A stretch of DNA of 64,000 nucleotides from an uncultured Carboxylicivirga sp. (GCA_947491945.1 CANLLN010000014.1:1-64000); one strand, 5' to 3'; shown: positions 54,510-63,826, numbered from the stretch's first letter. Notes: generated by a model from the sequence alone, not told the origin. A program made the numbers and translations.

Positions 54510-55571
54510 TCAATAAAAATATCTTTTCAGCTTTAAAAATTGTTTTTCAAACAAATGATAAGAAGTTACACTAATCGCGATTGTGATAAATAAAGATGAT
54601 ATTCCTAATACATACCAATTAGAAAATGATATATATTTAAAAATCTGAATTAGTAACAGAATTATTATAGTATGATACAAATATAATCCATAAGTGTAAA
54701 TACCTAACTTACTAAACCATATATTGTCATTGATATGAATAGAATTATTTCCTAATGTAAATAGTATAGTAATTGAAAATAGAAGTCCTAAGATAAAAGG
54801 GGATAAAAAATCAATCGATACTAGGTTAGTATTTGGTAAGATGAATATGGTGGCAACAGTAAGAACTAGAAAGGTATACTTAAAATATATTGGTATTTTT
54901 TCCACATAAGCGATGTAACTCTTCTTATGCATCAAAATATATGCAGGTATTGCACCGAAAGCAAAATAATCTAAATGTGATAATATATCAATATGACCTA
55001 ATCCAAAATAAGAATAAATTAGTCGTGCAATATTTGCAATGATAATACTGAATATAATAAGAAGAGGAATTTTTTTAATAGAGATAAAATAAAGTAACAC
55101 TCCCCACAGAATGTAAAAGTGTTCTTCTATGCATAGTGACCACATAACTCTTAAAGGCGCTCCGTCTGGAAATGTATTAGTCATCATCATCTTATAATTT
55201 TCACCGAAGAATATTGATGTCAATAAATGTGGCTTGTATCCTTCATTTTCAAAAGGCAGATTGAGAGCATTTAGTATATATGGTGATAAATAAGCAAATC
55301 CTATCATAAGATAAAATAATGGCCAAATCCTCAATATTCGCCTTGAAAAAAAATTCTTAAGGGAAATTGTCTTTTTATGTTCTTTTTCATACAACAAAAT
55401 ATAAGTAATTAAAAAACCACTTAATACAAAAAAGAATGTTACTCCAATCCCCCCACTTTTAAGGAAAAAATCAATATACACTACTCCAGTTTTTGGTAAG
55501 TGGAGAAAAAAAACCAAGAGAAAAGAAAAAAATCTTAATGCATCAAATGTATGAAAGTGTTTTCTACTCAT
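54510..55571 (-). CDS. Acyltransferase 3 (OafA/YrhL-like) membrane protein, cassette gene
   Basis: This 353-residue inner-membrane protein belongs to the acyltransferase 3 family, which moves acetyl or acyl groups to surface polysaccharides. It begins with HTFDALRFFSFLLVFFLHL, where the His after F-F-L is the usual catalytic residue. SGGIGVTFFFVLSGFLITYI and WSLCIEEHFYILW follow, and about ten membrane helices are visible. Length is normal for the family. As a cassette gene it could alter O-antigen or capsule. It lies directly upstream of the split attC and downstream of another attC-like site. Confidence 0.9.
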   Translation of the reverse strand: MSRKHFHTFDALRFFSFLLVFFLHLPKTGVVYIDFFLKSGGIGVTFFFVLSGFLITYILLYEKEHKKTISLKNFFSRRILRIWPLFYLMIGFAYLSPYILNALNLPFENEGYKPHLLTSIFFGENYKMMMTNTFPDGAPLRVMWSLCIEEHFYILWGVLLYFISIKKIPLLIIFSIIIANIARLIYSYFGLGHIDILSHLDYFAFGAIPAYILMHKKSYIAYVEKIPIYFKYTFLVLTVATIFILPNTNLVSIDFLSPFILGLLFSITILFTLGNNSIHINDNIWFSKLGIYTYGLYLYHTIIILLLIQIFKYISFSNWYVLGISSLFITIAISVTSYHLFEKQFLKLKRYFY

Positions 55572-55601
55572 ATAATTAGTAATGTTCAGTTTTTATCTTA
55601 T

Positions 55602-55747
55602 GGCTAACGGTTGGTACATGTTGTCGGGGCGGATTTCGGAGAGCGTTCCTGTCCGGTAGGACACGGAACTGCGATGCGAGCCCCGAAGCCTCGGGGCGCA
55701 GTTGGCGTACCACCTAACCCCGCCCTGCAATATGTACTTTGTTACCA
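55602..55747 (-). repeat. attC-like site
   Basis: Ends are GGCTAAC (55602-55608) and GTTACCA (55741-55747). The outer stem pairs GGTTGGTACATGTTG with CAATATGTACTTTGTTACC. Inner pairs include GTCCGGTAGGAC and CCCCGAAGCCTCGGGG. It starts 31 bp upstream of the acyltransferase start codon and ends 9 bp from the stop codon of the HNH-like gene. Confidence 0.6.
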
Positions 55748-55755
55748 ACTGGGCT

Positions 55756-56550
55756 TTATTTTTTCTCATACAGTTTCCGTAGAGTAAAATCCATATCAGT
55801 TATATATTCCAAGGTTCTCAATTGTGTGTAAATAAATCCACTACCAATCATCTCTTTACTCTCTTTTTTAAGAAATATCTCTCTACTTAATTCAGCTCTT
55901 GGTGTCACCTCTAGAAAAAATACATTGCTATAAATTAGCATTGTATAAAATCCGAAATCATCGATTTGATTTAAAACATTTTCTGGAAAATGAAAACTGA
56001 TATTATCAATATTTTCTTCCACAAGGTGGACTCCATTATTATCTAAAAAATAAACTGGAAGATTTCCAATATCATAACGGACAAATTTTCTTATTGAATC
56101 AAATCTCTTGTCTAATCCGTTTTTTGTTTCTCTGTGATATTCTTGCAAAAAAGTCTCATAAATTCCTTTTTTAAACTGTCTTGTCAAACTCCCAATGAAG
56201 TATGGATTTAGTTTAAATGTTTTATTTATAACGATTGTCGATTTTGAATGGTGATATGAAAAATATGTTGATTTGAATGATTTGTAAGTGTCTTTATTTA
56301 AATCATTTTTGAGCAATAATCGCATTATATTTAAAATCTCCTTGAATGCTAATTCAACTGACATTGGATATTTTTGAGTCCGGTCAATTTTGCCAAAGAA
56401 ATGATTACAGTTATCACAAATATCAAATCCAATGTTTGTGGCTCCTAACTTTTTAGAAATCGTATGAGGTTTATTAAAGAACGAAACCTCTGGTTCTTTT
56501 TTTAAACACCAGATACATTGTCCTGTCTCTATATATTTCTTTTTCGCCAT
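55756..56550 (-). CDS. HNH-like zinc protein, cassette gene
   Basis: This 264-residue protein begins MAKKKYIETGQCIWCLKKEP. It has an HNH-like zinc core: Cys-x2-Cys near residue 12, then FNKPHTISKKLG with a His, then FDICDNCNHFFGKID (Cys-x2-Cys-Asn-His). The remaining 200 residues are mixed alpha/beta and unassigned. It may be a DNA endonuclease, but without the full His-Asn-His pattern this is not secure. The longer frame from 56631 reads into the attC-like site, so ATG at 56550 is preferred. It is a complete cassette with an attC on each side. Confidence 0.65.
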   Translation of the reverse strand: MAKKKYIETGQCIWCLKKEPEVSFFNKPHTISKKLGATNIGFDICDNCNHFFGKIDRTQKYPMSVELAFKEILNIMRLLLKNDLNKDTYKSFKSTYFSYHHSKSTIVINKTFKLNPYFIGSLTRQFKKGIYETFLQEYHRETKNGLDKRFDSIRKFVRYDIGNLPVYFLDNNGVHLVEENIDNISFHFPENVLNQIDDFGFYTMLIYSNVFFLEVTPRAELSREIFLKKESKEMIGSGFIYTQLRTLEYITDMDFTLRKLYEKK

Positions 56551-56576
56551 TCGAGTTCGTTCTTTTTTAGCCTTGT

Positions 56577-56653
56577 TGGTAACGGTTTGGCGGTATGCAG
56601 TGTGGCTTGTGTTGCGCCTGCGGCAAGCCATGGTGTATGACCGCGTGTTGTCT
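56577..56653 (-). repeat. Short attC-like site
   Basis: A 77-bp inverted repeat with ends TGGTAAC (56577-56583) and GTTGTCT (56647-56653). The stem includes GGCGGTATGCAGTGTGGCTT pairing with AAGCCATGGTGTATGACCGC around a GTTGCGCCTGCGGC loop. The same loop occurs in the short site at 60597-60672, so there is a second, compact attC class. Confidence 0.65.
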
Positions 56654-56673
56654 GCTGGTCTTATTTTTAAAAA

Positions 56674-58239
56674 TTATTTTCCATTTTTTATTGCATCTTT
56701 TTTACACAATGGACACCATGAACCCCCAATTAACCCATCAACTCGTGCTGACCAAATATGGCCAAATGCACATTCGACTTTAATTTTAGATTTCATGGTT
56801 TCATATTTTCCTTGAAGTATTTTTCCTTCATTTATTGATATGACTTTTAGTAACTTTTTTTCATATTTTGTTCTAAAACTTATTTTTTTACAGTCAGGAC
56901 ACCAAGATCCTTTGAATATTGATTCAGGCCTCGCAGACCAAACATGCCCGTGACCGCAAGTTACCAGAACTGGTTGTTTAATACTCTTATAAAAACCTTC
57001 AGAAATACGGCCTCCCTTATTTTTCAAAACTTTCAAAAACTTATCTTCATATTCTTTTCTAGTTTTTTCCTTACGCTTAATTTTAGCACAAATTGGACAC
57101 CACTTACCTTGTGAAACATTTGCAGGTGTTGAATTAAATTCATGACCTTTAGAACATCTCCAGATATGATGACTATGAGCGCCAAGCGATGAATCTGATA
57201 TAAGTACACCGCCATAAATTTTTGCTATTTTTCTTAATTCTTCAATTTCTTTTGTGGATTGTTTATTTTCTATTTTGGAACAAACAGGGCACCATTGACC
57301 TCTATGAATTATATGAGAGGGTGATTTCTTAAATTTGTGTCCATGTTTACATATAAAATCAAGTTTTTCAAAAATTCCTAAATATGATTTAGAAATAAGT
57401 TTTCCTCCTTTTTCCAATGCTATTTCTCTGATTGGCTCTAAAGGCTTGTAAATATACGCCCTATTGTAGTCTATGTGCTTCTTTTTAAATGAATCAAGAC
57501 ATTTACTGAGCTCAGAAGATATTTTTAGTTTACTTAACTCATCTAGTATGAATTTTTTAATTTTGTTTATAGGAAGTCTTGTGGGAATCTCAGGTATAGC
57601 CAACAATATAATTCCATGACTATTACATAATTCTTTCTTTTTCAAGTCATCATTTATCCGTTTTTTTAATTTTTCGTTATTTGAATAGTGTAATCTTGCG
57701 CTGTAATGTTGATCACCTTGGTGTTCAAAAGCTAATTTATATTTTGAGCTGTAGCCATCTAATTCCATTTGGTTACCTAAATCATTTATAAGCCATATAG
57801 GATAAGTTTTAGGGAATGCACAATCGAATAGTTCCTCAAAAAATAATCTACAAATCCGCTCGCCTATTCCGCTAGCACAAGTTGGACACCATTGAGCATT
57901 TCTTTTTATATCTCCATAGCGTGCTTTCCATGTATGCCCAGCTGCACATTGCCAGAGCATCTTTTCATGCTGATTCTTATAATCGGATTCAAGGCATTTA
58001 CCTCCTCTACGAATTGCTAACTGTTTGCATTCTAATAAACCACTCCTCTGTCTATTGACACTACATTCTTTACACCATTGATTGTTATGCTTTATGTTTG
58101 TTGGTGTCGATTCAAAAATGTGCCCATTTTCGCATTTGAATAGTAGTTTTTTCATCGATCCTTCATAAACTTCAGATAAGCACTCACCTCCTTTCAATTG
58201 TGCAATTTCTTTAACTTCTTTTAAGTAAGAATTATTCAT
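56674..58239 (-). CDS. Six-zinc-ribbon protein with embedded PD-(D/E)XK-like nuclease, cassette gene
   Basis: This 521-residue protein contains six copies of a zinc-ribbon of about 45 residues, each with C-x2-GH and W-C-x2-C (GHIFESTPTNI then WCKEC, for example). Two copies precede and four follow a nuclease-like insert (about 137-235). The insert has QMELDGYSSKYKLAFEHQGDQHY, seen as D...E-x-Q of a Vsr/PD-(D/E)XK fold, then ILLAIPE. The layout matches the DUF723/treble-clef proteins of phages and islands. It could bind DNA through its finger array and cut, hence a candidate defence effector. Complete cassette; its attC lies 20 bp past the stop. Confidence 0.7.
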   Translation of the reverse strand: MNNSYLKEVKEIAQLKGGECLSEVYEGSMKKLLFKCENGHIFESTPTNIKHNNQWCKECSVNRQRSGLLECKQLAIRRGGKCLESDYKNQHEKMLWQCAAGHTWKARYGDIKRNAQWCPTCASGIGERICRLFFEELFDCAFPKTYPIWLINDLGNQMELDGYSSKYKLAFEHQGDQHYSARLHYSNNEKLKKRINDDLKKKELCNSHGIILLAIPEIPTRLPINKIKKFILDELSKLKISSELSKCLDSFKKKHIDYNRAYIYKPLEPIREIALEKGGKLISKSYLGIFEKLDFICKHGHKFKKSPSHIIHRGQWCPVCSKIENKQSTKEIEELRKIAKIYGGVLISDSSLGAHSHHIWRCSKGHEFNSTPANVSQGKWCPICAKIKRKEKTRKEYEDKFLKVLKNKGGRISEGFYKSIKQPVLVTCGHGHVWSARPESIFKGSWCPDCKKISFRTKYEKKLLKVISINEGKILQGKYETMKSKIKVECAFGHIWSARVDGLIGGSWCPLCKKDAIKNGK

Positions 58240-58291
58240 CTAACACATTTAGCTATAAAGATTTATTAATATGATATTTTGTTTTACTTCT

Positions 58292-58358
58292 GACTAACGG
58301 TAAAATCCCAAATTCATAAAACCTACAATTTCAACACTATACCATTTTATCGTTTGCT
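58292..58358 (-). repeat. Short, decayed attC-like site
   Basis: GACTAACGGTAAAAT at 58292-58306 pairs with ATTTTATCGTTTGC at 58345-58357. The right end box, GTTTGCT, is imperfect. A full site follows only 36 bp later, so this may be a remnant of a lost cassette. Confidence 0.4.
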
Positions 58359-58393
58359 TGAGAAATCAATGGCTCTGGAATAGGGGGAATTGC

Positions 58394-58586
58394 AGACAAC
58401 GGTGGCTAGATGAAGCGATTGGCAATTTAACGAAACCCTACCTCCAAAAACTCTCTGAGCCAAATCTTTTATTTGTTATTATCTTTCTATTTCTAAAGCC
58501 AAATCAAAGATTTGGCGGTGTTCGATTACCTAACTTATCTACCAAATTCTTACGAACGCCAATTGCTTTATACTAGCGTGTTGCCT
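58394..58586 (-). repeat. attC-like site (GCCAAATC/GATTTGGC class)
   Basis: Ends are AGACAAC (58394-58400) and GTTGCCT (58580-58586). The outer stem pairs GGCTAGATGAAGCGATTGGC with GCCAATTGCTTTATACTAGC. The central hairpin GCCAAATCaaaGATTTGGC is at 58499-58517. It ends 9 bp from the stop codon of the next cassette gene. Confidence 0.65.
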
Positions 58587-58594
58587 GCAGTAGT

Positions 58595-59458
58595 TTATTT
58601 TCCAGGTTTAGCAATCATAATTGAGTTGCCTAAAAAAAAGCCTAATACTTTTTCAGTTTCATTGTTGATTATAAATGGATTAAAAGCCTCATGTTCAGGA
58701 ACAATTTTATTCAATGTATTTTTTTCGACATCAAGTTCCCAAATACAAGCAACTGCACCTGTATTGTCAAAGTAAAATTTGGTTTCTTCATTGTTCCAAA
58801 CGCCTGAGCCAAATGACCATGAACCATCATATTGTTGAGATATAAGAGTTTTTGATGAAATTGGAACTAACAAATCACCAGCAAAATCATCCTCTACAAT
58901 TTTCATTTTGTGCAATATCAAGTCTACATCTTTAAATTCAATTCTGAACCGACCTGAACGAGATGGGAATGAGGACCGATAGGAGCTTCTGCCAGCACTT
59001 GCATGTCCTTGAATTTTCATAGATAAAACGTTAATTAACTCTTTATCTTCAAGGTCATACTGATATTCTACAAGTTTTTCATTAGAGACAAATATACTTA
59101 CTTTGTTGTCCTTTAATCTAAAATTCGCACTATTGAAAATTCCGAATTTTACATTGTTTAATTTAACTCGATGTCTGTTTGATGAATTTATAGTGAATAC
59201 GTTTAGATATTCATCATATTGATTACCTATTCTTATTTGACTAATTGCAAACAAAGTATTCTGAACTTGTTTCAAATAAATAAATTGTTCATTCTTATTC
59301 TCAACACTGAATAGTACCTCACGATTCCATTGGTCATTTATTAATTCAAGTCCATTTAATGAATTCTTAACAATTTCAGAGTTATCGGCTAAATTGGTTT
59401 GTGAATAGATGAAAATTGGTTTCAATAAAATTATTAGCAAGAATAAGTATGATTTCAT
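58595..59458 (-). CDS. Secreted protein of unknown function, cassette gene
   Basis: This 287-residue protein has a clear signal peptide (KSYLFLLIILLKPIFIYSQ, cleavage near residue 20). The mature part is rich in beta-strand patterns and aromatic residues (FIYLKQVQNTLFAISQIRIG; YDGSWSFGSGVWNNEETKFY), so it is probably a periplasmic or surface beta protein. No motif of a known enzyme is visible. It forms one complete cassette with attC-like sites on both sides. A role in surface or environmental response would be typical of cassette genes but is not shown. Confidence 0.7.
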   Translation of the reverse strand: MKSYLFLLIILLKPIFIYSQTNLADNSEIVKNSLNGLELINDQWNREVLFSVENKNEQFIYLKQVQNTLFAISQIRIGNQYDEYLNVFTINSSNRHRVKLNNVKFGIFNSANFRLKDNKVSIFVSNEKLVEYQYDLEDKELINVLSMKIQGHASAGRSSYRSSFPSRSGRFRIEFKDVDLILHKMKIVEDDFAGDLLVPISSKTLISQQYDGSWSFGSGVWNNEETKFYFDNTGAVACIWELDVEKNTLNKIVPEHEAFNPFIINNETEKVLGFFLGNSIMIAKPGK

Positions 59459-59496
59459 TTCAATGAATTATTTGCGGTTTGTACTTTTTCTATTGC

Positions 59497-59690
59497 AGGC
59501 AACGGCCTGCCGCATGGAGCGTAAAGGGATTTAACCTTACAAACTTTCCAAATTGCGCGGAGCCAAAGCGCTGTATTTGTTTTTATCTTTTCATTTCAAA
59601 AGCCAAATCAGTGATTTGGCGCTGATTGCCGAAGCTACGAACCAACCAAGAAAAGCTGCACCCTATATGCTCTATGGCGGTTTGTTAGCA
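59497..59690 (-). repeat. attC-like site (GCCAAATC/GATTTGGC class)
   Basis: Ends are AGGCAAC (59497-59503) and GTTAGCA (59684-59690). CGGCCTGCCGCATGGAG pairs with CTCTATGGCGGTTTG. The central hairpin GCCAAATCagtGATTTGGC lies near 59601-59619. The interior GCCAAAGC..GTATTTG is shared with the sites at 845 and 61979. Confidence 0.75.
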
Positions 59691-59704
59691 ACTGAGCTTT
59701 ATAT

Positions 59705-60556
59705 CTAAAAAATATATTTTATTATATCATAGAGAAATGAACCTAAAATTCCAGTTGTAATTACGTAAAAAAAGCCTCTATGAATTAAAGACAAGTCTTG
59801 GTTTGACTTAAATTGTAATTTTGGATATAACCACCTGGAATAGTGGAACAGTACTCTTAAGACCATTAAACTAATAAAGAAAATGTAAACATAGCTTAGG
59901 CTGCTTAAGAAGTCATTAGTGAACGATTGATTAATCCAATCTTCTATTTTTGAACATGCCCAAAAACCAATTGGTAGTCCCAATGTCCATACAATTATAT
60001 CGTAAACACTATTTTGATGTATACTTGAAAACTTAGATGACCTCTTTTCAAAATATTTATCAATCTCACTAAAAACTCCATTAACCCAAGTATTGTCAAA
60101 TCCTTCAACGGTAAAATTAGAGTCATTTGGAGTTTTCTCACTTGGCAGGAATGAAAAATCTAGCACTTTGGGTTTGGTAAAATCAATAAATACTTCAAAT
60201 CGATTTCTTGGTATATAATTAAATCTTGACTCATAAATTAATTCACTGTTAAGATAAAGGGACTTTATTTGTTCTGGAAATGAGACTGAGTTGAATACGT
60301 CGTCAATTGAGCCAAAAAGTTGTTCACCGTCAATTCCGTTAACTGTTACCTTTAACTGTGAACAACCTTTTAAGTCTTCTTTTGATTTCTCTAATTTGTC
60401 AGCATCAATTGTATTTTCTATATGCTTACATTCTATATCACATGCAGCATTGGCTCTTTCTTGTAATAAGTTTAGAAACTTTAACAAGTCCTCCTTATTG
60501 ATTGTCAAAGACTCAATAGGTTTATGAAGTTTGTTTTTAACAATGCTATCTGTCAT
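59705..60556 (-). CDS. Membrane protein of unknown function, cassette gene
   Basis: This 283-residue protein has a soluble N-terminal part (1-185) with SQLKVTVNGIDGEQLFGSID, then two or three membrane helices near the C-terminus (about 190-208 IIVWTLGLPIGFWAC, 222-242 YVYIFFISLMVLRVLF, 262-280). No signal peptide is seen, so the large domain probably stays in the cytoplasm. No known family was recognised. It is a complete cassette: attC-like sites lie 15 bp past its stop and 41 bp upstream of its start. Confidence 0.65.
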   Translation of the reverse strand: MTDSIVKNKLHKPIESLTINKEDLLKFLNLLQERANAACDIECKHIENTIDADKLEKSKEDLKGCSQLKVTVNGIDGEQLFGSIDDVFNSVSFPEQIKSLYLNSELIYESRFNYIPRNRFEVFIDFTKPKVLDFSFLPSEKTPNDSNFTVEGFDNTWVNGVFSEIDKYFEKRSSKFSSIHQNSVYDIIVWTLGLPIGFWACSKIEDWINQSFTNDFLSSLSYVYIFFISLMVLRVLFHYSRWLYPKLQFKSNQDLSLIHRGFFYVITTGILGSFLYDIIKYIF

Positions 60557-60596
60557 TCTATTTATTTTTCAATTGATGTTAGGATTATTGCTTTGT

Positions 60597-60672
60597 TGCT
60601 AACGGTTTCGGGTATGATGCGCAGCCTGTGTTGCGCCTGCGGCAGGTTGTGCATTATGACCCATTGTTAGCC
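60597..60672 (-). repeat. Short attC-like site
   Basis: A 76-bp inverted repeat with ends TGCTAAC (60597-60603) and GTTAGCC (60666-60672). GGGTATGATGCGCAGCCTG pairs with CAGGTTGTGCATTATGACCC around the loop TGTTGCGCCTGCGG. Its loop matches the one at 56577-56653. Confidence 0.7.
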
Positions 60673-61389
60673 CTCGTCATTCCTTTTTTCTTTGCTGTAA
60701 TCTACGGGCTTCGCCTGCTAAGTCCCATTTTTCTGAACCTTTGGGATAGCTTACACAGGGTATGACTCAAAGTTAACATATTTGTCCTACGATGATTCTG
60801 GTACTGTTAATTTAAAGGAATTCAAAATAAGCCGTCTGCCCAGGGTGTCCTATGTTTCTTGAGTCTGAATGGCTTTGGTCAATGGGGTGGGGCAGTAGCT
60901 TTGCCACTTTTTGATGCTTGTCCAAAGGGAGCCGCTGATCCCACTGGAGGACTGCTTAATAACAGCTTAAAAAACTGGATTTTGTCGGTTTTTAAGGCGA
61001 ACTTGAAAAAGCCGTTCCGCTAATTCCAATAAAGCCCTCCGCTTCCAGCGTCTTGCATTATCCCCTTATCGTTCCGGCTTTTTCAGTGGCGCTTGAGAAA
61101 ATCGACGCTTTTCTGATTTTGTTAAGGTACTCATTGAGGTCCTCCAGCCGGACAGGCTCCTACTTTTTCCAACCACGAAAAAGTAGGCAAAAAATCTCCG
61201 CTGCAGTCCCCTTTGGCTAAAAGCCTGTCGGCTTCGCTAAAAACAAAGAACTCACCCGTTTGCAACGGGCTCAGACAGCTTTGTTTTCTTGACGCCTCAC
61301 CGTCTGGCTTTCTTAACGCCAGGGTACTGAGGCGGTGTCCCCAAGTAACTCTTACATAGCCTTTTTTGTCGTTATTGCGTTTGATGAGG
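60673..61389. other. Cassette with no convincing gene
   Basis: This 717-bp segment lies between two attC-like sites. It is richer in G and C than its neighbours and no supported open frame was found on either strand. Around 61158-61185 it has an inverted repeat, CTACTTTTTCcaaccacGAAAAAGTAG. It could be a non-coding or decayed cassette. Confidence 0.45.
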
Positions 61390-61526
61390 GCTAACGGTTG
61401 GCCGCATGGCGCTGTAGCAGATTTGCGTTGAGATTGTCCGTCCGAGAGGACGAGACTATCGAGGCGGGAATCTGCCCACCCAAAGAGAGCCGAGCCCTGC
61501 TATGCGCTATGGCGGCGTGTTGTGGC
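61390..61526 (-). repeat. attC-like site (class with GTCCGTCC hairpin)
   Basis: Ends are GGCTAAC (61390-61396) and GTTGTGGC (61519-61526). GGCCGCATGGCGC pairs with GCGCTATGGCGGC. The interior GATTGTCCGTCCGAGAGGACGA matches the site at 186-321, so the two are members of one class although 61 kb apart. Confidence 0.7.
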
Positions 61527-61566
61527 TAGTAGTTTATTTCATTTTAACTCACTATCAATGTTCACA

Positions 61567-61908
61567 TTAAAGTTTGCATTCTATGGTCTTACCTGCTTTG
61601 ACTTGGAACACTTTATATTTTCTTTCAATCGGAAATACAACATAGTATATTCCTGTATTTAAGTCATTTATTTCAGTTTGTGTATCAGTTAGTGTTCCTG
61701 TATATAAAGCATCATTGTCAGAACGAAACCAGTAAGGATCATCTGTTGTCAGGTAATATACCTCAGATACTATATAATACTTTTGATTGTCGAATTCATT
61801 GTGCTCATCGATAAGTAGAACATTTCCTGTTGTTGGCACTATTGTCTCTTCTGTACAAGAAATAAGTGCTAATGTGAAAATAATTAATGTACTTGCTATT
61901 GTTTTCAT
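61567..61908 (-). CDS. Small lipoprotein, cassette gene
   Basis: This 113-residue protein has a lipoprotein signal peptide, KTIASTLIIFTLALISC, with the lipid-bearing Cys at about residue 18. Residues after it (TEETIVPTTGNVLLID) form a short linker and then a beta-rich domain of about 85 residues with YYIVSEVYYLTTDDP and GIYYVVFPIERKYKVF. It should be anchored in the periplasm or outer membrane. No family was recognised. It is a complete cassette with attC-like sites about 40 bp and 70 bp away. Confidence 0.7.
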   Translation of the reverse strand: MKTIASTLIIFTLALISCTEETIVPTTGNVLLIDEHNEFDNQKYYIVSEVYYLTTDDPYWFRSDNDALYTGTLTDTQTEINDLNTGIYYVVFPIERKYKVFQVKAGKTIECKL

Positions 61909-61978
61909 AGTCTAGGTGATTGGTTAATACTAATGTGAAAAATGAAAATATTTATTTGAATCTTGTAATTCTCTATTA

Positions 61979-62176
61979 GCCACAACGGCCTGCCGCATGG
62001 CGCGAAAGGCGAAATTGACCTCACCAACCTAGAAAGAGGAGGGAAGCCAAAGCGTTGCATTTGGTTTTTTCTTTCTCTATTCACAAAGCCAAATCAACGA
62101 TTTGGCGCTGGTGGGCGAAGCGACAAGCCTCCGGAACCGCAGTGATCGCCTTATGCGCTATGGCGGTTTGTTGGGC
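61979..62176 (-). repeat. attC-like site, first of the tandem units
   Basis: Ends are GCCACAAC (61979-61986) and GTTGGGC (62170-62176). It shares the interior GACCTCACCAACC, GGAGGGAAGCCAAAGCGTTG and the hairpin GCCAAATCaacGATTTGGC with the next three sites, spaced 615-617 bp apart. Confidence 0.75.
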
Positions 62177-62593
62177 GCTGCGATTTAATTTACTTTTCCG
62201 TTCTCTGAATCAAAAATGGGTTGAAAATCTTTACGTTATTCATCTTTTTTCCGTCTAAACAGCTTTGCATTTTAGGTTTTGGCGCGCCTTAGTCCGTATG
62301 CGTTATTCCGAAGTCCGGCTACACTTAAATCACGCGGGAACCATAGTCCGTGAACAGCTGTCCGAGAGTCCCGCTGCGAATCCGAAATCCGGCTGCTTGG
62401 CTGAAAAAGTGCCGGCCGGGATAAGTCCGCCGTGTCCGTTTGGTTTGCAAGTCCTGCTACGTTTTGTTTACGAGTCCGGGAATGCGCGCCTTGGTTTTAA
62501 ATTGCTTTGACCTTAAACCACTTTTTCCGATTTTACGCATTTGCGTCCCGTTTTTGTTTTTCATAATCGAAGCGCTCCGTTCAAGTTCGTTGC
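62177..62593. other. Gene-less conserved cassette, copy 1
   Basis: A 417-bp segment with no supported open frame. It contains eight spaced AGTCCG-like words (CGGACT on the minus strand), for example near 62289, 62311, 62345 and 62421, and a GGCGCGCC. It is highly similar to 62794-63210 and 63411-63826. The three copies keep the words and differ elsewhere by scattered substitutions. A non-coding RNA or structural DNA cassette is possible. Confidence 0.55.
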
Positions 62594-62793
62594 GCCCAAC
62601 GGCCTGCCGCATGGCGGCGTAAGGCGAATGTTGACCTCACCAACCTTCCAAAAAGGAGGGAAGCCAAAGCGTTGTATTTGGTTTTATCTTTTTCCTTATA
62701 TCTAGCCAAATCAACGATTTGGCGGAGCTGACCGAAGCGGCAAGCCTCCGGAACCGCAGTGATCGCCTTATGCGCTATGGCGGTTTGTTGGGC
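62594..62793 (-). repeat. attC-like site, second tandem unit
   Basis: Perfectly matched ends GCCCAAC (62594-62600) and GTTGGGC (62787-62793). The outer stem pairs GCCGCATGGCGGCGTAAGGCGA with TCGCCTTATGCGCTATGGCGG. The central hairpin GCCAAATCaacGATTTGGC is near 62705-62723. Confidence 0.8.
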
Positions 62794-63210
62794 GCTGCGA
62801 TTTAATTTACTTTTCGGTTATGTGCATCAAAAACGGGCTGAAAATCTTTACGTAATTCAGCTTTTTTCCGTCTAATAAGCATTGATTTATAAGTTTTGGC
62901 GCGCCTTAGTCCGTATGCGTTATCTTGAAGTCCGGCTACACTTAAACAACGCGGGAACCTGAGTCCGTATACAGATGCTCCAAAGTTTCGCTGCAAATCG
63001 GAAATCCGGTTGCCTGGCTGAAAAAATGCCGGCCGGGATTAGTCCGCCGTGTCCGTTTGGTTTGCAAGTCCCGCTACGTTTTGATTTAGAGTCCAGAAAA
63101 GCGCGCCTTGGTTTTAAATTGCCTTTACTTTAAACCACTTTGTCAGGTTTTACGGATTTGCGTCCCGTTTTTGTTTTTCATAATCGAAGCGTTCCGTTCA
63201 AGCTCGTTGC
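62794..63210. other. Gene-less conserved cassette, copy 2
   Basis: A 417-bp segment closely similar to copy 1, with the same GGCGCGCC and most of the AGTCCG-like words. Scattered substitutions separate it from copies 1 and 3. No supported gene. Confidence 0.55.
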
Positions 63211-63410
63211 GCCCAACGGCCTGCCGCATGGCGACGTAAGGCGAATATTGACCTCACCAACCTTCCAAAAAGGAGGGAAGCCAAAGCGTTGTATTTGGTT
63301 TTATCTTTTTCCTTGTGTTTAGCCAAATCAACGATTTGGCGGAGCTGACCGAAGCGGTGAACCTTCGGAACCGCAGTGATCGCCTTATGCGCTATGGCGG
63401 TTTGTTGGGC
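63211..63410 (-). repeat. attC-like site, third tandem unit
   Basis: Ends GCCCAAC (63211-63217) and GTTGGGC (63404-63410), 200 bp, nearly identical to the second unit; the interior differs by a few substitutions. Confidence 0.8.
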
Positions 63411-63826
63411 GCTGCGATTTATAATTTCCTCCGTGCTGCACTTCAAAAACGGGCTGAAAATCTTTGTGTTATCAATTTTTTTCTTGTCTAATCAGCTTTG
63501 TATTCTAGGTTTTGGCGCGCCTTAGTCCGTACGCGTTATTTTGAAGTCCGGTTACACTTAAACCACGCGGGAACCTAAGTCCGAATAGAGTTGCCCGAAA
63601 GTCCCGCTGCAAATCGGAAGTCCGGCTGCCTGGCTGAAAAGATGCCGGCCGGGATAAGTCCGCCGTGTCCGTTTGGTTTGCAAGTCCTGCTACGTTTTGT
63701 TTGGGAGTCCGGAAATGCGCGCCTTGGTTTTATAAATCACTTGTCTTAAACCACTTTTCTCGATTTTACGATTTTGCGTCCCGTTTTTGTTTTTCATAAT
63801 CGAAGCGCCCTGTTCGAGCTCGTTGC
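63411..63826. other. Gene-less conserved cassette, copy 3
   Basis: A 416-bp segment closely similar to copies 1 and 2, with the AGTCCG-like words and GGCGCGCC kept. No supported gene. Confidence 0.55.

Noticed and set aside
58358-58775. Two plus-strand open frames of 72-87 codons
   Set aside because: They cross an attC-like site and overlap the antisense of the well-supported secreted-protein gene.
62055-63446. Open frames of 60-82 codons on both strands in the right-hand array
   Set aside because: They run through attC stems and the conserved gene-less segments, differ between near-identical copies, and lack coding character.
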